Shown: positions 43,431 to 54,395, counted from the first letter of the stretch. The stretch: DNA of 64,000 bases from Trametes villosa (GCA_002964805.2 PUDQ02000003.1:3410001-3474000), one strand, 5' to 3'. Numbers and translations: made by a program. Notes: generated by a model from the letters alone, not told the origin.

Positions 43431-45689
43431 AGCCATAGCGTGTGCCCCTGAGTAGAGCGAGCGCTATAGCGGGAGGAGCGGCCTTTGTCCCAAGTCATAT
43501 TGTGGTCAAGCGTAGCCAGGGAGTCGCCATAGACATGTCGAAAATCCGGATCCGGCCGAACAGCTTGTGGGCGCCCGTGCTTTGACGGAGAATTTGATGG
43601 ACGGGCAATACGCTCCTTGCTGTGCATCCGCGATCGGAAGGCTGGTCTATTAGGCGAGCGGTTACACTGATCCAAGAAGAACATACAAGTGGTGCGTTGA
43701 GTCCGTGAGACGTTTCCAGTCTTGCTAGAATGGTACGGCTGCCGGAGTCAGAGGTAAACCTGACTAACGTTATGCCTGTACAACCTGAAGCTTCTCAACA
43801 ATTAAACTGCTCGATAGTTTGGCTCTTCATGGTTTTCGATACGAATGGATTGAGTGTATCTGCCGAAGCGCACCCGAAGTCAGGTATGTGAGTAGAGATG
43901 AAGCAGCGCGAGAGCGCACCGGAAAGTACATATACACGTAACGACGGTGTCCGTGCCATAGCTAGTGAGAACGCGAGCTGTCATAGTCGAAAAGACCGCA
44001 CACATACTGTGGTATGAAGATGCAGCCTGCGGAGCCCCGGCGTCGTTCCGCAGCAGGCGTGCCCCGGGTGTGAGCATTCGAAGGCGGGGTAATGAATAAG
44101 ACCGAGACGGGGTCACAGCGCGCGTCGTACGTGAGTCGAACCGGGCTACAAGAAATTATGTGCGACAGTCGCGTGAACGCGGGGAGCCTGGGAGCGTGCT
44201 CCCCGACGTTCCACGGAAGAGCCAGAAAATCCCTTCGATGCGGACGGGCTGGTGCGACCCTCGAGCGAGACCGTGGAGGTGGCAAGGACGCGTTGATAGT
44301 ACGTATCGTCGCACGGAGAGACCACTGTAGTGGGTACAATATCGTCCGAGAGTTGGTGTCGAGTGTGGGAAGGGCTGAAGGCGACCTGGTATGCACTAAA
44401 ATGGATATTGAGCGAGCTCACAAACGAGACGGGAAGTACTTACTACGCGTATCGAATGTTTCATATACGCGTCGGAGGTTCGGTACTTCCTCTTAGGAGG
44501 GGGATATGACTGCGCAATGTCATGTATGCTATTGGCTCGTGTCAGTTCGCTGCTTGTAGCCAACTTGAAGTGAAGCCTACGGACGCCTCACCTTGGGGAC
44601 ACTATGGAACGAGAAGCTACTGACCGGTATAGTACTCATTTTTGGGAAGAATTCGAACTATCGAACGGCAGAGGCAAAGACTGCAACTCTTCGGATACTA
44701 GAGTATCTATCAACGACTCGATCAAGCTCAACTTGTCAATTTGACTTACAAGTGCGCTCGGTGCCTGGCTTCAGATGAAGGGATAGGACATTTCGGTGAG
44801 TTCAGAAGCATACCCAACGCTTCAATAAGCATGAATTGGCCCTCTCATGCGCCTCGCCTGTCCGTAGGATCGAGGCACGGGTGTCCGGGAAGCATCGATA
44901 TCGTTCAAGTTCAAGACCGGCCTCGAGGTGATGTTGCACCAGTTTGTCAAATAAGTAGCGGATCGCGGTGGGAATCGCAGCTATTTTGTGTCACACCTCG
45001 CCTATTGCAAGGAAATTTCGATCCCGCAAGCCTTCCAGCGAACGAATGCATGAGTCGAGGTGGCATGCCAGTGGTTGTAGGATGGGAGGGAAATGGGCGC
45101 TTGAATGGGCGCCTGTGCAGTGGGTTGCCAGCCTCCCCTGCGGCAACCCCCGGTGGCGGACGAGCATGGCCTATATCCGAGTTCGTCCTTCATCCCCGCT
45201 CATCCTCTCTCTTCCCCCAACCACCATCTACCTCCCCCTCCCCCTTGAAAACGCGAGTGCATGCTCTCTTGGTAAGTCTCTTGGCTGAATGTCATCGACA
45301 ACAGGGTACTCACAAAGCTTCCTCGTACTAGCACTCGCGAAGATCTTCAGCGTCGCGAGCTGGTGGCGCACACCGTCCGAGCTCACCCACGTATAGTGGG
45401 TTGAGCCCCCAGGGATAGCGCAGGCCTCATCGCGGCCTCTGGGTTTAGTACCTGCCTTTCGGCGGGGAAGCCAACTGCGCTGGGGCCCTTCACTCCTCGA
45501 CCGGGGTGTTGGGTCCCCCCTCCGACCATTGGCCCGGCTGTGCAGTACGTCCCTCCTCCTTACATGCCTTTCTGGCGACGCTGACGTTCTCGTCCATCAT
45601 TAGCGGTCGGGTCAGCGAGGGATACGAGCGCGGCAGGCGCCTGCCGCCGCTCGCCCTCCGCCTACCGGGGCCGGCGCAATGGTACGTGT

Positions 45690-45989
45690 CTGCTCTCCGC
45701 TCGTAGGCTCGCATCAACACTCACTCTCCGCACCCTCCCCTACAGTCGCCGTGCCTCTGGCCCGCGCGAGCCATCGCGTAGCGGTGGTTTCCCGCAACGG
45801 CCTACGCGGCGCCCGCCACCTCGGACCTATGAGGGCCCGGGTGCGCCACGTCCTCGCGGGTTCAGCAAACGCCTTGAACCCGCAAGGGATCGGCGAATGC
45901 TGAATTACATAAGGGGGCGCGGTGCATCCCTAGCTACGTAAGGGACTCGAGGTGGCGAGTGCCGCATTGCAGGGCTGAGCCTCTTCGAT
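45690..45989. repeat. Exon-like repeat module, copy A
   Basis: A segment bounded on the plus strand by CCCTACAG before and GTACGTTC after, as an internal exon would be. It matches copy B at 46187-46484 in order: CTGGCCCGCGCGAGCCA, GGCCTACGCGGC, ACCTATGAGGG, TTGAACCCGCAAGGGATCGG, ACATAAGGG, ACGTAAGGG, CGCATTGCAGGGCTG. Inside, units of about 28 bp repeat with the core AACCxxxxAAGGGxxCGGxGxTGC. All frames contain stops in this copy. Confidence 0.6.
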
Positions 45990-46186
45990 GTACGTTCACT
46001 GTTCTCTACCAGTAGAGCACGGTCTGACATTGCTTCCTACAGCGTCGGCCAGGTTCATCACTCCGGTGGTGGTTCTGCTCGGGGATGGTGGGGGCCGCCC
46101 TCTCTCGACCGCCAGGGGCGACGCAAAGGTACGCCACCTCCCACTCCTTCCCTGGCATTGCTGCTCACACCTCGCGCTCTCTTCAG

Positions 46187-46484
46187 TCGCCGCCTCTTGG
46201 CAGGACGATTACGCCGGCTTTGCTGGCGCTCGTCCTGGCCCGCGCGAGCCACCGTCCTTCTTGGATGGTGGTTTTCGTAAGTCGCAAAGGCCTACGCGGC
46301 ACGCACGTCGCCTCGACCTATGAGGGAGCGGGTGCACCTTGAACCCGCGGGTACGGCTGACGCTTTGAACCCGCAAGGGATCGGCGGATGCTTTGAACCA
46401 CATAAGGGAACGGGGTGCGCCCCACTCCACGTAAGGGCTTCGGGGCGGCGTTCGTACCGCATTGCAGGGCTGGGCCCCCGAGAT
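46187..46484. repeat. Exon-like repeat module, copy B
   Basis: Bounded by CTCTTCAG before and GTGAGTTT after, and followed by a T-rich tract and TTGTTGCAG. Copies A and B are about 495 bp apart, and in each the sequence after the downstream acceptor begins with a similar GCCGGCC or GTCGGCC. At least five degenerate 28-bp units can be counted, three of them starting TTGAACC. Coding potential is doubtful. Confidence 0.6.
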
Positions 46485-47934
46485 GTGAGTTTACTTGCTC
46501 TTGTGACTGGGCAGGCGAGCGTGTGCTGACAAGGTCTTTGTTTGTTGCAGTGCCGGCCGGATTCGCGATGTCGATATTGTCGACTGCGAGTTCGTTCAGT
46601 AATCTCAGGTGCATCATGCCCACCGTAAGGCCTCGACGGCGCCGGCCTCAACAGCCTTGCCTGAGTGATGAGTGCGATGTTGAGCGAGTGGCGCGACACG
46701 CTGTTTTGTTTTGTCCATGTCGTAGACCGGTGCATGTCAGTTTCGCGTGCAATTGTCTGTAGCGTACACTCCGTCACGCAGAGTGACCAGTGGCCCGTGG
46801 CCCGTGGCATCGTTTTGTTTAAGACCGTAGCCTAGCACTAACCAACATTGTAGCGCGTCGACGAGTATTCTAGACCTCATCCACCTGCACAGAATCGTGA
46901 GGCAGAGTTTATGACTACGAGAGCGGCTCGTACGTTGTCCTCCTGGTCAAATACCGAGCTGGTTTCTTCACAGACACCCCTTTCGAAACAAGGATATCAC
47001 GCAGGTACTTGCAGAGACACGCAGGAAAAAGAGCGAGAAAGATGTCAATGAGTGCATTTTACGGTCACTCGAAATACCTCTCAGCTATTCATTAGGAAAT
47101 ACGTAGTCCGTGACGCACTCGACCGCCAAATGCTCGGTGAGTCCGAATCCCCCTCCATTCGTGAGTTGTGTGATTGGGCCGACTGTTGCAGTAAGAGGGG
47201 AACCTCTGAAGCGAAGGCGGGGAAGCAGCGGTGTGGGGAGGATGCCAGTGACTGGCGCGGTGTAGAGACATCGCGCAGGAATGACCCCGACGCGCCGTCC
47301 GCGTGGTCCAAATCCGGTAGCCCCGTTATAGCTGAGTGCGCCGAGTCGATAGCGAGCTCCGATGCGGCTTGTGATGGCGTTCTTCAGGAGTGGGCGAGGC
47401 GCGAGAATGTGTGTGCGCGAGGCGGACTACCCTATGCGAGTCCCTAGGTGGTCTTTGTAGGGCCTTGACGCGCTGGGGAGTCCGGGGGGCGCCGCGTCCT
47501 GAACAGCGCACACGCCTCCTTGCAGGATCAACCGGCTGCGTCGATAGGGTGCGCGACGTCGGGCTCCCAAAACACGAAGCTCCTTGGTTTCGCCTGCCGG
47601 GACCGGGTGGCTACCGCGAGCTCCGAGTCGTCCTGGGTGAAACTTGCTCGTGGATCCGTCCTGGGGTCATTGTCCACCACGACATCAAGTAGATGAAGTG
47701 CCCGGAGGATGTAGGAGGGGTGAGCGGAAGGGCGGTTGAGCCAACAACCGGCGTGCGCAAGATGGCGTACGGTCGCTCGACGCCGGACACCATGCCCTTA
47801 CAGTACCAGGACGCGCTGCATAAGTACGACGAACCGCTGAAAGCGCGCAAACGAAAAGGATACACGTACCGGGATTCTCGCTTTCGTTGCTTATCCTCAT
47901 GTTGGACTTCCTCAGGCAGGAGGGCTAGTACGTT

Positions 47935-48185
47935 TACTCCGTAGAGTAGGATTATGTGGCGGAAATGAGAGGCGCGGAGCTCGCGCCGGAGGGCGGTGTC
48001 GTCGGCGCATGCTGTTGTGGTCGTATGAGCACTCGGGGCTGAGGGAGGGAGAGGAGGGTGATGAGGTATACGCTTCGTGAGACTTATATACCCCTCCAGC
48101 ATCAAGCGGGCGTCTCGAGCATAATGGCTGGGCTTGCTCCGAACGGGCCACAATCGATATAGAGAGCTTGGCTCCATATTGCGAG
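47935..48185 (-). repeat. Dispersed TATA-containing repeat, copy 2
   Basis: Uninterrupted form of the repeat at 42925-43430: GAGCCAAGCTCTCTATATCG, GCTCGAGACGCCCGC, TATA box GTATATAAGTC (about 48083-48093), then CTCATTTCCGCCACATAATC and CTACTCTAC within about 100 bp. In one frame both copies encode HFRH(V/I)ILLY, so the repeat may be the promoter and first exon of a small gene family, now decayed. Confidence 0.6.
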
Positions 48186-49004
48186 CCGCGCCATGGGCCA
48201 GGCCTAAGGCCAGCAAAGCTCGCATAGACGTAGACAGCTTTTGTCTCGAGCGTATTGCCTGGGATAGCGAGTAATGACTGTAGAGTGCATCATTCAAAGC
48301 GTGCAGCACGCGGAGCTCGCCCAGTGACGTCCTGTTAGAATATCAGCGTAACAACGGCCCGACTGCTCAGACAGTACGTACCGCGAGTCGGGTGTTATCG
48401 TCAAAGCCATACTTATCCTTGAGACCATCGACACGAGAGGTACCGAATCGGCTGAAGTCGTCACAGATCGTCTCGGAAGGCGGATACGGACGTCCCACCA
48501 CGTATACCCACCGTTCCCAGCGCGGAGGAAGATGACGGCGGCACTGCGCTCGCGATATACCAGGCACAAAACTGATTGAATTTATCATCAACAAGCAAAA
48601 GCATGCGACACGAAACGGGCAGATGCGACAAGAGCAAACGAGAGGTGCTGTACTAGTGGTGTCCATCCGGTGATTTTAGGGGAGCGGGAGAACGAAACGT
48701 GCAGGGCGACAATTAAACCGGTCTAATGTAAAGGAATGCGTTGAGAATGCGTCGATGGCGAGCGAGACAGGGTCCATGGGGACGGAGAACTTGCGGGGTA
48801 TACGTTGGGGATCGGCGAGGTATCGCATCGAGCAGTGGGTATCGAGGTGTGGACATGGCGGCGGTTGGCGTCTAGACGGGATGAGCGGCGCGCAGGATGG
48901 GCGACGACGGCGTGGAGAAGCGTTGTCCCCACGAGTAATGATGCAATGAAGCAGGGGGTTCGTAGCGAGGTCTGCGAATATGGTCAGCACGTGAACTGAG
49001 GCAA

Positions 49005-50639
49005 TCATAGAAGGTTTACAGACGTAGTAGGAGCAGAGCTAGGGCGAACACCGGTGAAAGGCACGTAGAGGAGCGGACTTCCATAGGACGACGATAGGGA
49101 TCGAGGGTCGACCGCGAGCATACCACCCTTCGCAAGCGCAGCAAGGCCAGCCTCAGAGAAGCCAGAACCACCATACAGCGGCGACACAGAGTTGTGGAGA
49201 CCAGGATGAGCATGCCCGGTACGCACAGAGAAGGGCGCAGCGCGAGGGTTCAGGCCAGGTTTCCCACAGTCGCCTTGAGCAGAAGAGCTGGTGCGCAAGA
49301 ATTCGACGCTGAGAGGAGGGTTAGAGTAGGCTTGCCCGTTCAGTCCGTTCGCGGCCTCCGTAGCCTGTGTAGAGGTCGCGTAGTCCACGACAGCCGAGAT
49401 ATGAGCCCGGTCGCCAGGTGCTGCAGGCAAGATCTCCAGCTTCTTGATTTCGCCATAGGGTCCCAAAAGAGGATGCAGATCGGACAGCTGGGAGAACAGG
49501 ACCGACGGCAGGTTCTTGATCAAGAGTGAAGACGAAGGCATAGCAAAGTCGCCGACAGGAGGATATTCGGTGGGCGGGGTAACAACAATGGGCATCTGCA
49601 AGTCAGGTAACGTCGGGCTGACAGGGCTGAGCTCGAAGGGCGCAGGCGAAGGTGAGGGCGACGTGGGCGCAAGGACCGTCGCACGGTCCCCGCCATCAAG
49701 AAAGCCTGGGTAACGTTAGGGTGAGGACCGTTGAACGAGTATGTACACATACCATCAGAGCGTTGCACTACAGCCCAAGAGACATCGATGATGTGACCTC
49801 TAAGTAGATTTTATGAGCATGGACGACACCCGCGGGATGTGAGGCCTTACTTGATGTCCTTGCGGTTCAGCCCTTCCATCGCGGCCTTGGCGTCATGATG
49901 GCGGGCCATGACGATGAATCCGCGGCGCCTGGACGCGTTGTCGACAGTGGCAAGAATGACCGCATGCGCTACGGTTCCAAAGCGGCCAAAAATTTCGGCG
50001 AACTCTGATCTGTTACACACCGATAAGCTTTCAATTCAGGTGACGATACTGAGGACGCACTTGGTGAGGTCAAATGGGAGACCAAGCACGTAGAGGTTCC
50101 TCCGGGTATCAGGTTGCTTCGGACCCCTTCCGGAGCGAGGAACATCCGAGGAAGGCATGCCGACGACAGATCTGTGTGATATGTGGTCACCATCGGCACA
50201 CTGGCTAAGCTGTAAAGAACTCACAATGGAACACCGTCAACGTTGTAACCCGACATACAGAGCGCTTTCCTGAACAGAAGAGGTCAGACGAGGATAAGTG
50301 CGCATACAGCGACGGCATATACTTGGCAGAATCCTGCGTGGAGAAGGTTAGGACACAGTATCTCCGACCTCTGTCGAACATCTCCTCGGATCTGGTGATG
50401 TCTCCTGCATGCCGGCGCGCGAGGTTAACCCTTGTGCCCGTGATCACGGTGACGAGGACATACCGATTAGGTTGTTGAACAAGTCCAGAATCTCCCGGCG
50501 CGACACTGTTGCGAATCGTTACTGAGCGTATCAAAGCGGGCCAACGTCGGAACAACGCACCTGCATCGGCGATGTTGTTGACGCGTACTGAGTAGCCTTC
50601 GCGGCTGAACTTGAAGAGCGGGTTCGGCGTGTGTGACAT
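49005..50639 (-). CDS. Multi-RRM RNA-binding protein
   Basis: Starts MSHTPNPLFKFSREGYSVRV at 50639. RRM 1: VRVNNIADAVSRREILDLFN, then NLIGDITRSEEMFDRGRRYC, VLTFSTQDSAKKALCMSGYN and VDGVPL. RRM 2: RRNLYVLGLPFDLTKSEFAE, IFGRFGTVAHAVILATVDNA, SRRRGFIVMARHHDAKAAME and GLNRKDIKGHIIDVSWAVVQ. RRM 3: SSSLLIKNLPSVLFSQLSDL, HPLLGPYGEIKKLEILPAAP, then SAVVDYATSTQATEAANGLN. The RNP2 and RNP1 positions are recognisable in each. A Ser/Pro-rich linker separates RRM 2 and 3, and a Gly/Ser-rich tail ends SAPTTSVNLL. Seven short introns were placed; RRM 1 is correct only if the second intron uses the acceptor CATGCAG. Length is about 420 residues. A role in mRNA processing or stability is likely; the specific orthologue is not recognised. 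Confidence 0.85.
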
Positions 50640-51049
50640 GGCTTGCGGGTTCCTGTGGGAGCAAAACGGCTCTGCGATAGAAAGACGGTTAGTGTACTGT
50701 GTACTTTACTGTATGCTCAAGAAGCAAGAAAGGAGGGGGACGAGGAGGAGGAGAGACAAGTTGAAGAACAAGAACGTCCGGCGAACCCCGACGCCCCTTC
50801 GCGCGTTTTGGCGGGCACACTTTCCCACGCCACGACGCGTTAATTAACGACAGGCGCCCGAACTGAACACGTTCCCTTCGTGCCACACTCGCGATCGTCG
50901 GTTTACAGCGAGCTGCTGTATACTATTCCGAAATATCACCTCGGCCAGTATCAGCACATCTCCCTTCCGGCCTCGCATCAGGGCTCGAGAAAATAGGGCA
51001 ACTATTGGCCGTTAGTTCGCCTGTTGAACAACTTGAACTTCGAAACAAC

Positions 51050-51232
51050 TTAGCCGCCACCAGGATCCTCCGCGGCCCGACCAAGGTACGTTGCCACCTG
51101 CCGGGTATCCACAATTTCCTCGATCAGCATCGTGCGGGAAGATGTCATAAAGGATGCTGCAAGCTCCAAATCGAACATCATCGCCATGGCTTTCACATCT
51201 CGACCCAGTACTATGTCCGCGTGTACGTCCAA
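51050..51232 (-). CDS. Small coding-like fragment in a divergent promoter, unidentified
   Basis: An open stretch reading VHADIVLGRDVKAMAMMFDL then ELAASFMTSSRTMLIEEIVD and TRQVATYLGRAAEDPGGG before a stop at 51050. Composition is protein-like (balanced charge, helical), unlike most spurious frames here. An upstream ATG in another frame (MANTPLN, about 51269) cannot be joined convincingly. It may be the 3' exon of a small gene or a remnant. It lies between the RRM gene (-) and the RAD51 paralogue (+). Confidence 0.3.
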   Translation of the reverse strand: MDVHADIVLGRDVKAMAMMFDLELAASFMTSSRTMLIEEIVDTRQVATYLGRAAEDPGGG

Positions 51233-51372
51233 CGGAGTTGTGTGGTCTATTCAGAGGCGTGTTTGCCATGTCTCGCTAGTGTGGCTGGCTCCTGAGCACC
51301 ACGAAGCACGCCAAAAACGGCGTCGGAAACCGCGTTCCGCCCTTCGCGAACTCACCCATTCATCTCGCAGGA

Positions 51373-52908
51373 ATGTCGGACAGGCTCCTCTCAACCTTAT
51401 CGCTCCCTGCGCCCACCCTCTCCGCCCTCGCGGGCGCAGGATACGAAACCATCCGCGACCTCTCAAGCTCCACGCCGGAACAGCTCTCCAGAGGTCTGGT
51501 CCTTACGTGATCCGTACACTTCGCCCGCAAACTCTCTGACCGCGCACGGCCCAACAGACCTGAACATACCGCTTCCCGCTTCGCAAGCCGTCTTCTCCGC
51601 CACCCGCCCGCCCTCTTCGGCCCCTATGACCCAGTCAGCCGCCTCGATGCTGGGCAGCACCCACCAGTATTCGACGGCGTGCGCGCCGCTGGACAGGCTG
51701 CTCGGCGGGGGCCTCAAGCGCGGACACGTCCTCGAGATCAACGGGCCCCCGGGCTGTGGCAAGGAGCAAATAGCGGCGAACGCGGTCAAGACGTTCGTCG
51801 AGTGCAACCAGGAGGTGCTCTTCGTCGGTAAGCGCGTTCCGCCCGCTCGCACTCGCGGTCGCGTCCGCAAATACCCCGTCGCTCACAGCCGCGGCACCCT
51901 CGCAGACATGCAGAACATGGTTCCGCCCGCCACAATCAAGAGAATCCTGATGGGTACGTGAAGACGTCAACGGGCCCAGTCCGGCGCATTGACCGTGCGC
52001 TTCGCCCCAGCAGACCCTCCCACGGCGGACGCCGGCGGCGCGGCTCTGGTCCGCTACCTCGCGCTGCACACCACGGCCGAGCTCGTAGTGTTCCTCCGGA
52101 CCCTCCAGTCGTATCTCGACGCTAGGCCCGCAGTGAGTCGCGCAGTCCAATCGCCGCGGAAATGACGTTCTCACCGCCCGGACGACTGCGATCCGATCGG
52201 GCCCAGACGGGCTTGCTCGTGCTCAATTCATTGCCCTTCCCCCTCCAGCCCGAAATGACCTACAAGGACCGCCATGCTATCCTCGACCGCCTGCGGGAGA
52301 CGCTGGCGCGCGCGTGTGCTTCGATGGGTCTGACCGTACGTAAGAGTAGCTATTTCCTGCGAGGGCACCAGATCGTATCAGAACGCGCGCTGAAAATAAG
52401 GGTCCGCCGCGCTCCAGGTCATAATCACGAGCCAGCTGGTCACAAAGATGCTGGAGGGCGATGGCACGCCCGGATCGGCACCCCCTGGCTCGAAGACGAT
52501 TATGATTCCCTCGTTTGGTGCGTCTCGCATCCCGCCGCGGGCCAGCCACACGTCCGCGTCCGCGCGTTGTCCACGGAACGCACACCTGACGCGCTTCCCC
52601 AGACCCCAGCAGCTTCCCGAGGGCGAAGACGTACAGGGTGATCATTGTCCCCCAGACACGGACGACGGGGTGAGTTGGCCTGTAGAGACACGGTGCACCC
52701 GCGCTGACCGCGCATTGGCTGCCCAGCGTGCTCCGCCTGCTCTCGTACCCAACACACGTTCCGAGCCACGCCGTGCGCGAGGAACGCTACCAGCGGGTGC
52801 GTCCGTGCACACGCACGTCTCTCCCTCTCCCCCTCCCCTCCGCGCCGTCACCCGGCCCACGCACGCGCCCCCTAACCGCTCGCCCCCAGGTCCGCGGCGC
52901 CATCGCGT
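51373..52908 (+). CDS. RAD51 paralogue (RAD51C/RAD55-like recombination mediator) with altered Walker motifs
   Basis: Homologous-recombination accessory protein, about 330 residues, in at least eight exons starting at MSDRLLSTLSLPAPTLSALA (51373). The N-terminus is a helix-hairpin-helix-like segment (LSALAGAGYETIRDLSSSTP) as in RAD51C. The ATPase core is YSTACAPLDRLLGGGLKRGH, then VLEINGPPGCGKEQIAANAV (Walker A), LVVFLRTLQSYLDAR, TGLLVLNSLPFPLQPEMTYK (Walker B region), RHAILDRLRETLARACASMG, LTVIITSQLVTKMLEGDGTP, TYRVIIVPQTRTTGVLRLLS and RYQRVRGAIA. Two key residues differ from the family: the Thr/Ser after the Walker A lysine is Glu, and the Walker B Asp is Asn, so ATP hydrolysis may be lost while binding is kept. 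The intron before FPRAKTYR uses CCCCAG|ACCCCAG. Some joins are inferred. Confidence 0.82.
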
Positions 52909-52927
52909 AGCACACGCGCCGAGCCGC

Positions 52928-52980
52928 TTCCCTGCTTCCCTCCCTCCCTTCCCCCTTCCTCCTTACCTCCTTCCCTCCTT
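52928..52980 (+). other. Polypyrimidine tract between convergent genes
   Basis: About 50 nt of almost pure C/T (CTTCCCTGCTTCCCTCCCTC, then more CCTTCCTCC repeats). The opposite strand is G-rich with several GGG and GG runs that could form a G-quadruplex or triplex. It lies in the 240-bp gap between the RAD51-paralogue stop and the stop of the 5-FTHF cyclo-ligase gene. Confidence 0.5.
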
Positions 52981-53147
52981 AGCGGGCTGTGGCCACAGCG
53001 GCGGCCCTGCCCGCAGGCGGGCCGCAGCCCCCGCCTTCTCATCACTCATATTCCCTCGCCCACGCACGATCGATATGTCAGAGGCGGACATTCCTCGGTA
53101 TGTAGAGGCGGTCCTGCGCCTCGGGCGTGGCTGCCCCTCCCGCCCGT

Positions 53148-54395
53148 TCAGGCCACGATCCCATCTGGGCCTATTATTACGTCCACCTTCCAGTCCGTCT
53201 CCCCGACCGGCACCTGTCCCGCCTCGAGGATTTGCTCGCGCAGCGCGAGTGCAACTGCAGAGATTTTCGGAGTGGGGAGAAAGGGGCAGAAGGCCAACGC
53301 CGAAGTCAGTCATGCACATGTCCGTCCTAGTCTGTGATAAATCATTTGCAAACGCACCTAGCCGTGGCCGCGGCCGCTGCCGGCCCTCTCGCTGGGGCCG
53401 TTGCGCGTACGACGCCAGAAAGCGGTCGTAGAAGCCCCTGCCGTACCCGAGGCGCGATAACGATCGATCGAACGCCATCCCTGCAGCGCACACAACCCGC
53501 GTCATGACGCGTGCGGCGGCGCGGTGGAGAGGACGTGAGAATCCGTGCGAGCCCCCCTGCACGCGCGAGGCAGCCACAGCGCAGCGGCCGCGCGCGGGTG
53601 TGAGAGAACATGGACAGGCGGACGGCGCACGCACCAGGCATCACGATCACGTCCAGCGGTTCTGCGCTCCCGCCGAGCGCTTTTCATAGCGCACGCGCCG
53701 CGTACAGCCGAGAGAAGGCCAGCGGGCGGAGAGGCGGAGAAGCGGGGCGCGGGCGGAGCGGCGGGGCGGAATGAGCCTGGGAGTCAGCCGTGGTCCGTTC
53801 GGAGCGGAGACGCGACTGACCGCTGGGCCTCCGCACGCCGTTGAGCACCTCGTCCGGCTCGCGGATCCCCCACTGACCGCTGGGGAGCGCACGGAGGTCG
53901 TCCTTGCCGACGATCTGGAGGAAGTCCATGATGCCGCGGTCCTTATCGAGCATCTTCGGCACGTAGAGCGTTTTCCCTGTGCGGATGGTGCGATCCGCAA
54001 GCGACGCGCCAGAAGACCGCACAAAAAAAACGAAGACGCCTCAGCCGCTAGCAGAGGCACATGCAATGTCGCGAGAGGACGTTCTGACCGACCTGCATCA
54101 AAGATGGCGGCGACAACCGCGGCGGTGTCGACCTCGCCCGCCGGCATGCTGAGAAAACAGCTGACGTGCTTGCTCTGCTGGAATTCCGGAAGGGAGAGGA
54201 GCGTGCGCGTTATCTGGCGCGCTGAGGTAAAAGGCTACAGCGTGAACGTCTGCGGCGAGATGGCATCGGACAGAGCCTGGCCTCGGGCCAATTGTACATA
54301 CACTGTGCCTGTATCTCGTCGCTGCTGAGATTGGCGAGCGTTGCTCTCATCGCGCGGCGCAATGCGCCCTTTTGCTTGGCAAGGGCCGATGCCAT
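53148..54395 (-). CDS. FAU1: 5-formyltetrahydrofolate cyclo-ligase (MTHFS)
   Basis: Converts 5-formyl-THF to 5,10-methenyl-THF with ATP, the only route that recycles this folate store. Begins MASALAKQKGALRRAMRATL at 54395. Then come LSLPEFQQSKHVSCFLSMPA, GEVDTAAVVAAIFDAGR, GKTLYVPKMLDKDRGIMDFL, QIVGKDDLRALPSGQWGIRE, then P and AEPLDVIVMPG, and the family signature MAFDRSLSRLGYGRGFYDRF. It ends ALREQILEAGQVPVGETDWK then VDVIIGPDGIVA at 53148. The RLGYGxGxYDR motif binds the folate phosphate and is complete. The family is about 200-240 residues and the model agrees. The exon between residue 31 (IQAQ) and LSLPEF could not be fixed unambiguously. It overlaps nothing and is convergent with the RAD51 paralogue. 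Confidence 0.9.

Larger units (their letters stand above)
42036..49004. other. Gene-poor, repeat-bearing block of about 7 kb
   Basis: No frame in this block shows a domain or a dependable gene model. It contains the hairpin element, two copies of a dispersed repeat and a duplicated exon-like module (listed separately), and the rest is mixed-composition sequence with stops in all frames. Two minus-strand stretches look faintly coding: about 48367-48560 (RWERWVYVVGRPYPPSETIC) and about 46560-46640 (GMMHLRLLNELAVDNIDIAN). Neither can be extended. The block probably represents decayed genes and old mobile DNA. Confidence 0.5.

Noticed and set aside
45390..46484. Duplicate modules at 45.7-46.5 kb as a CRISPR-like array
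   Set aside because: Units are contiguous and degenerate with no conserved spacers, and the genome is eukaryotic.
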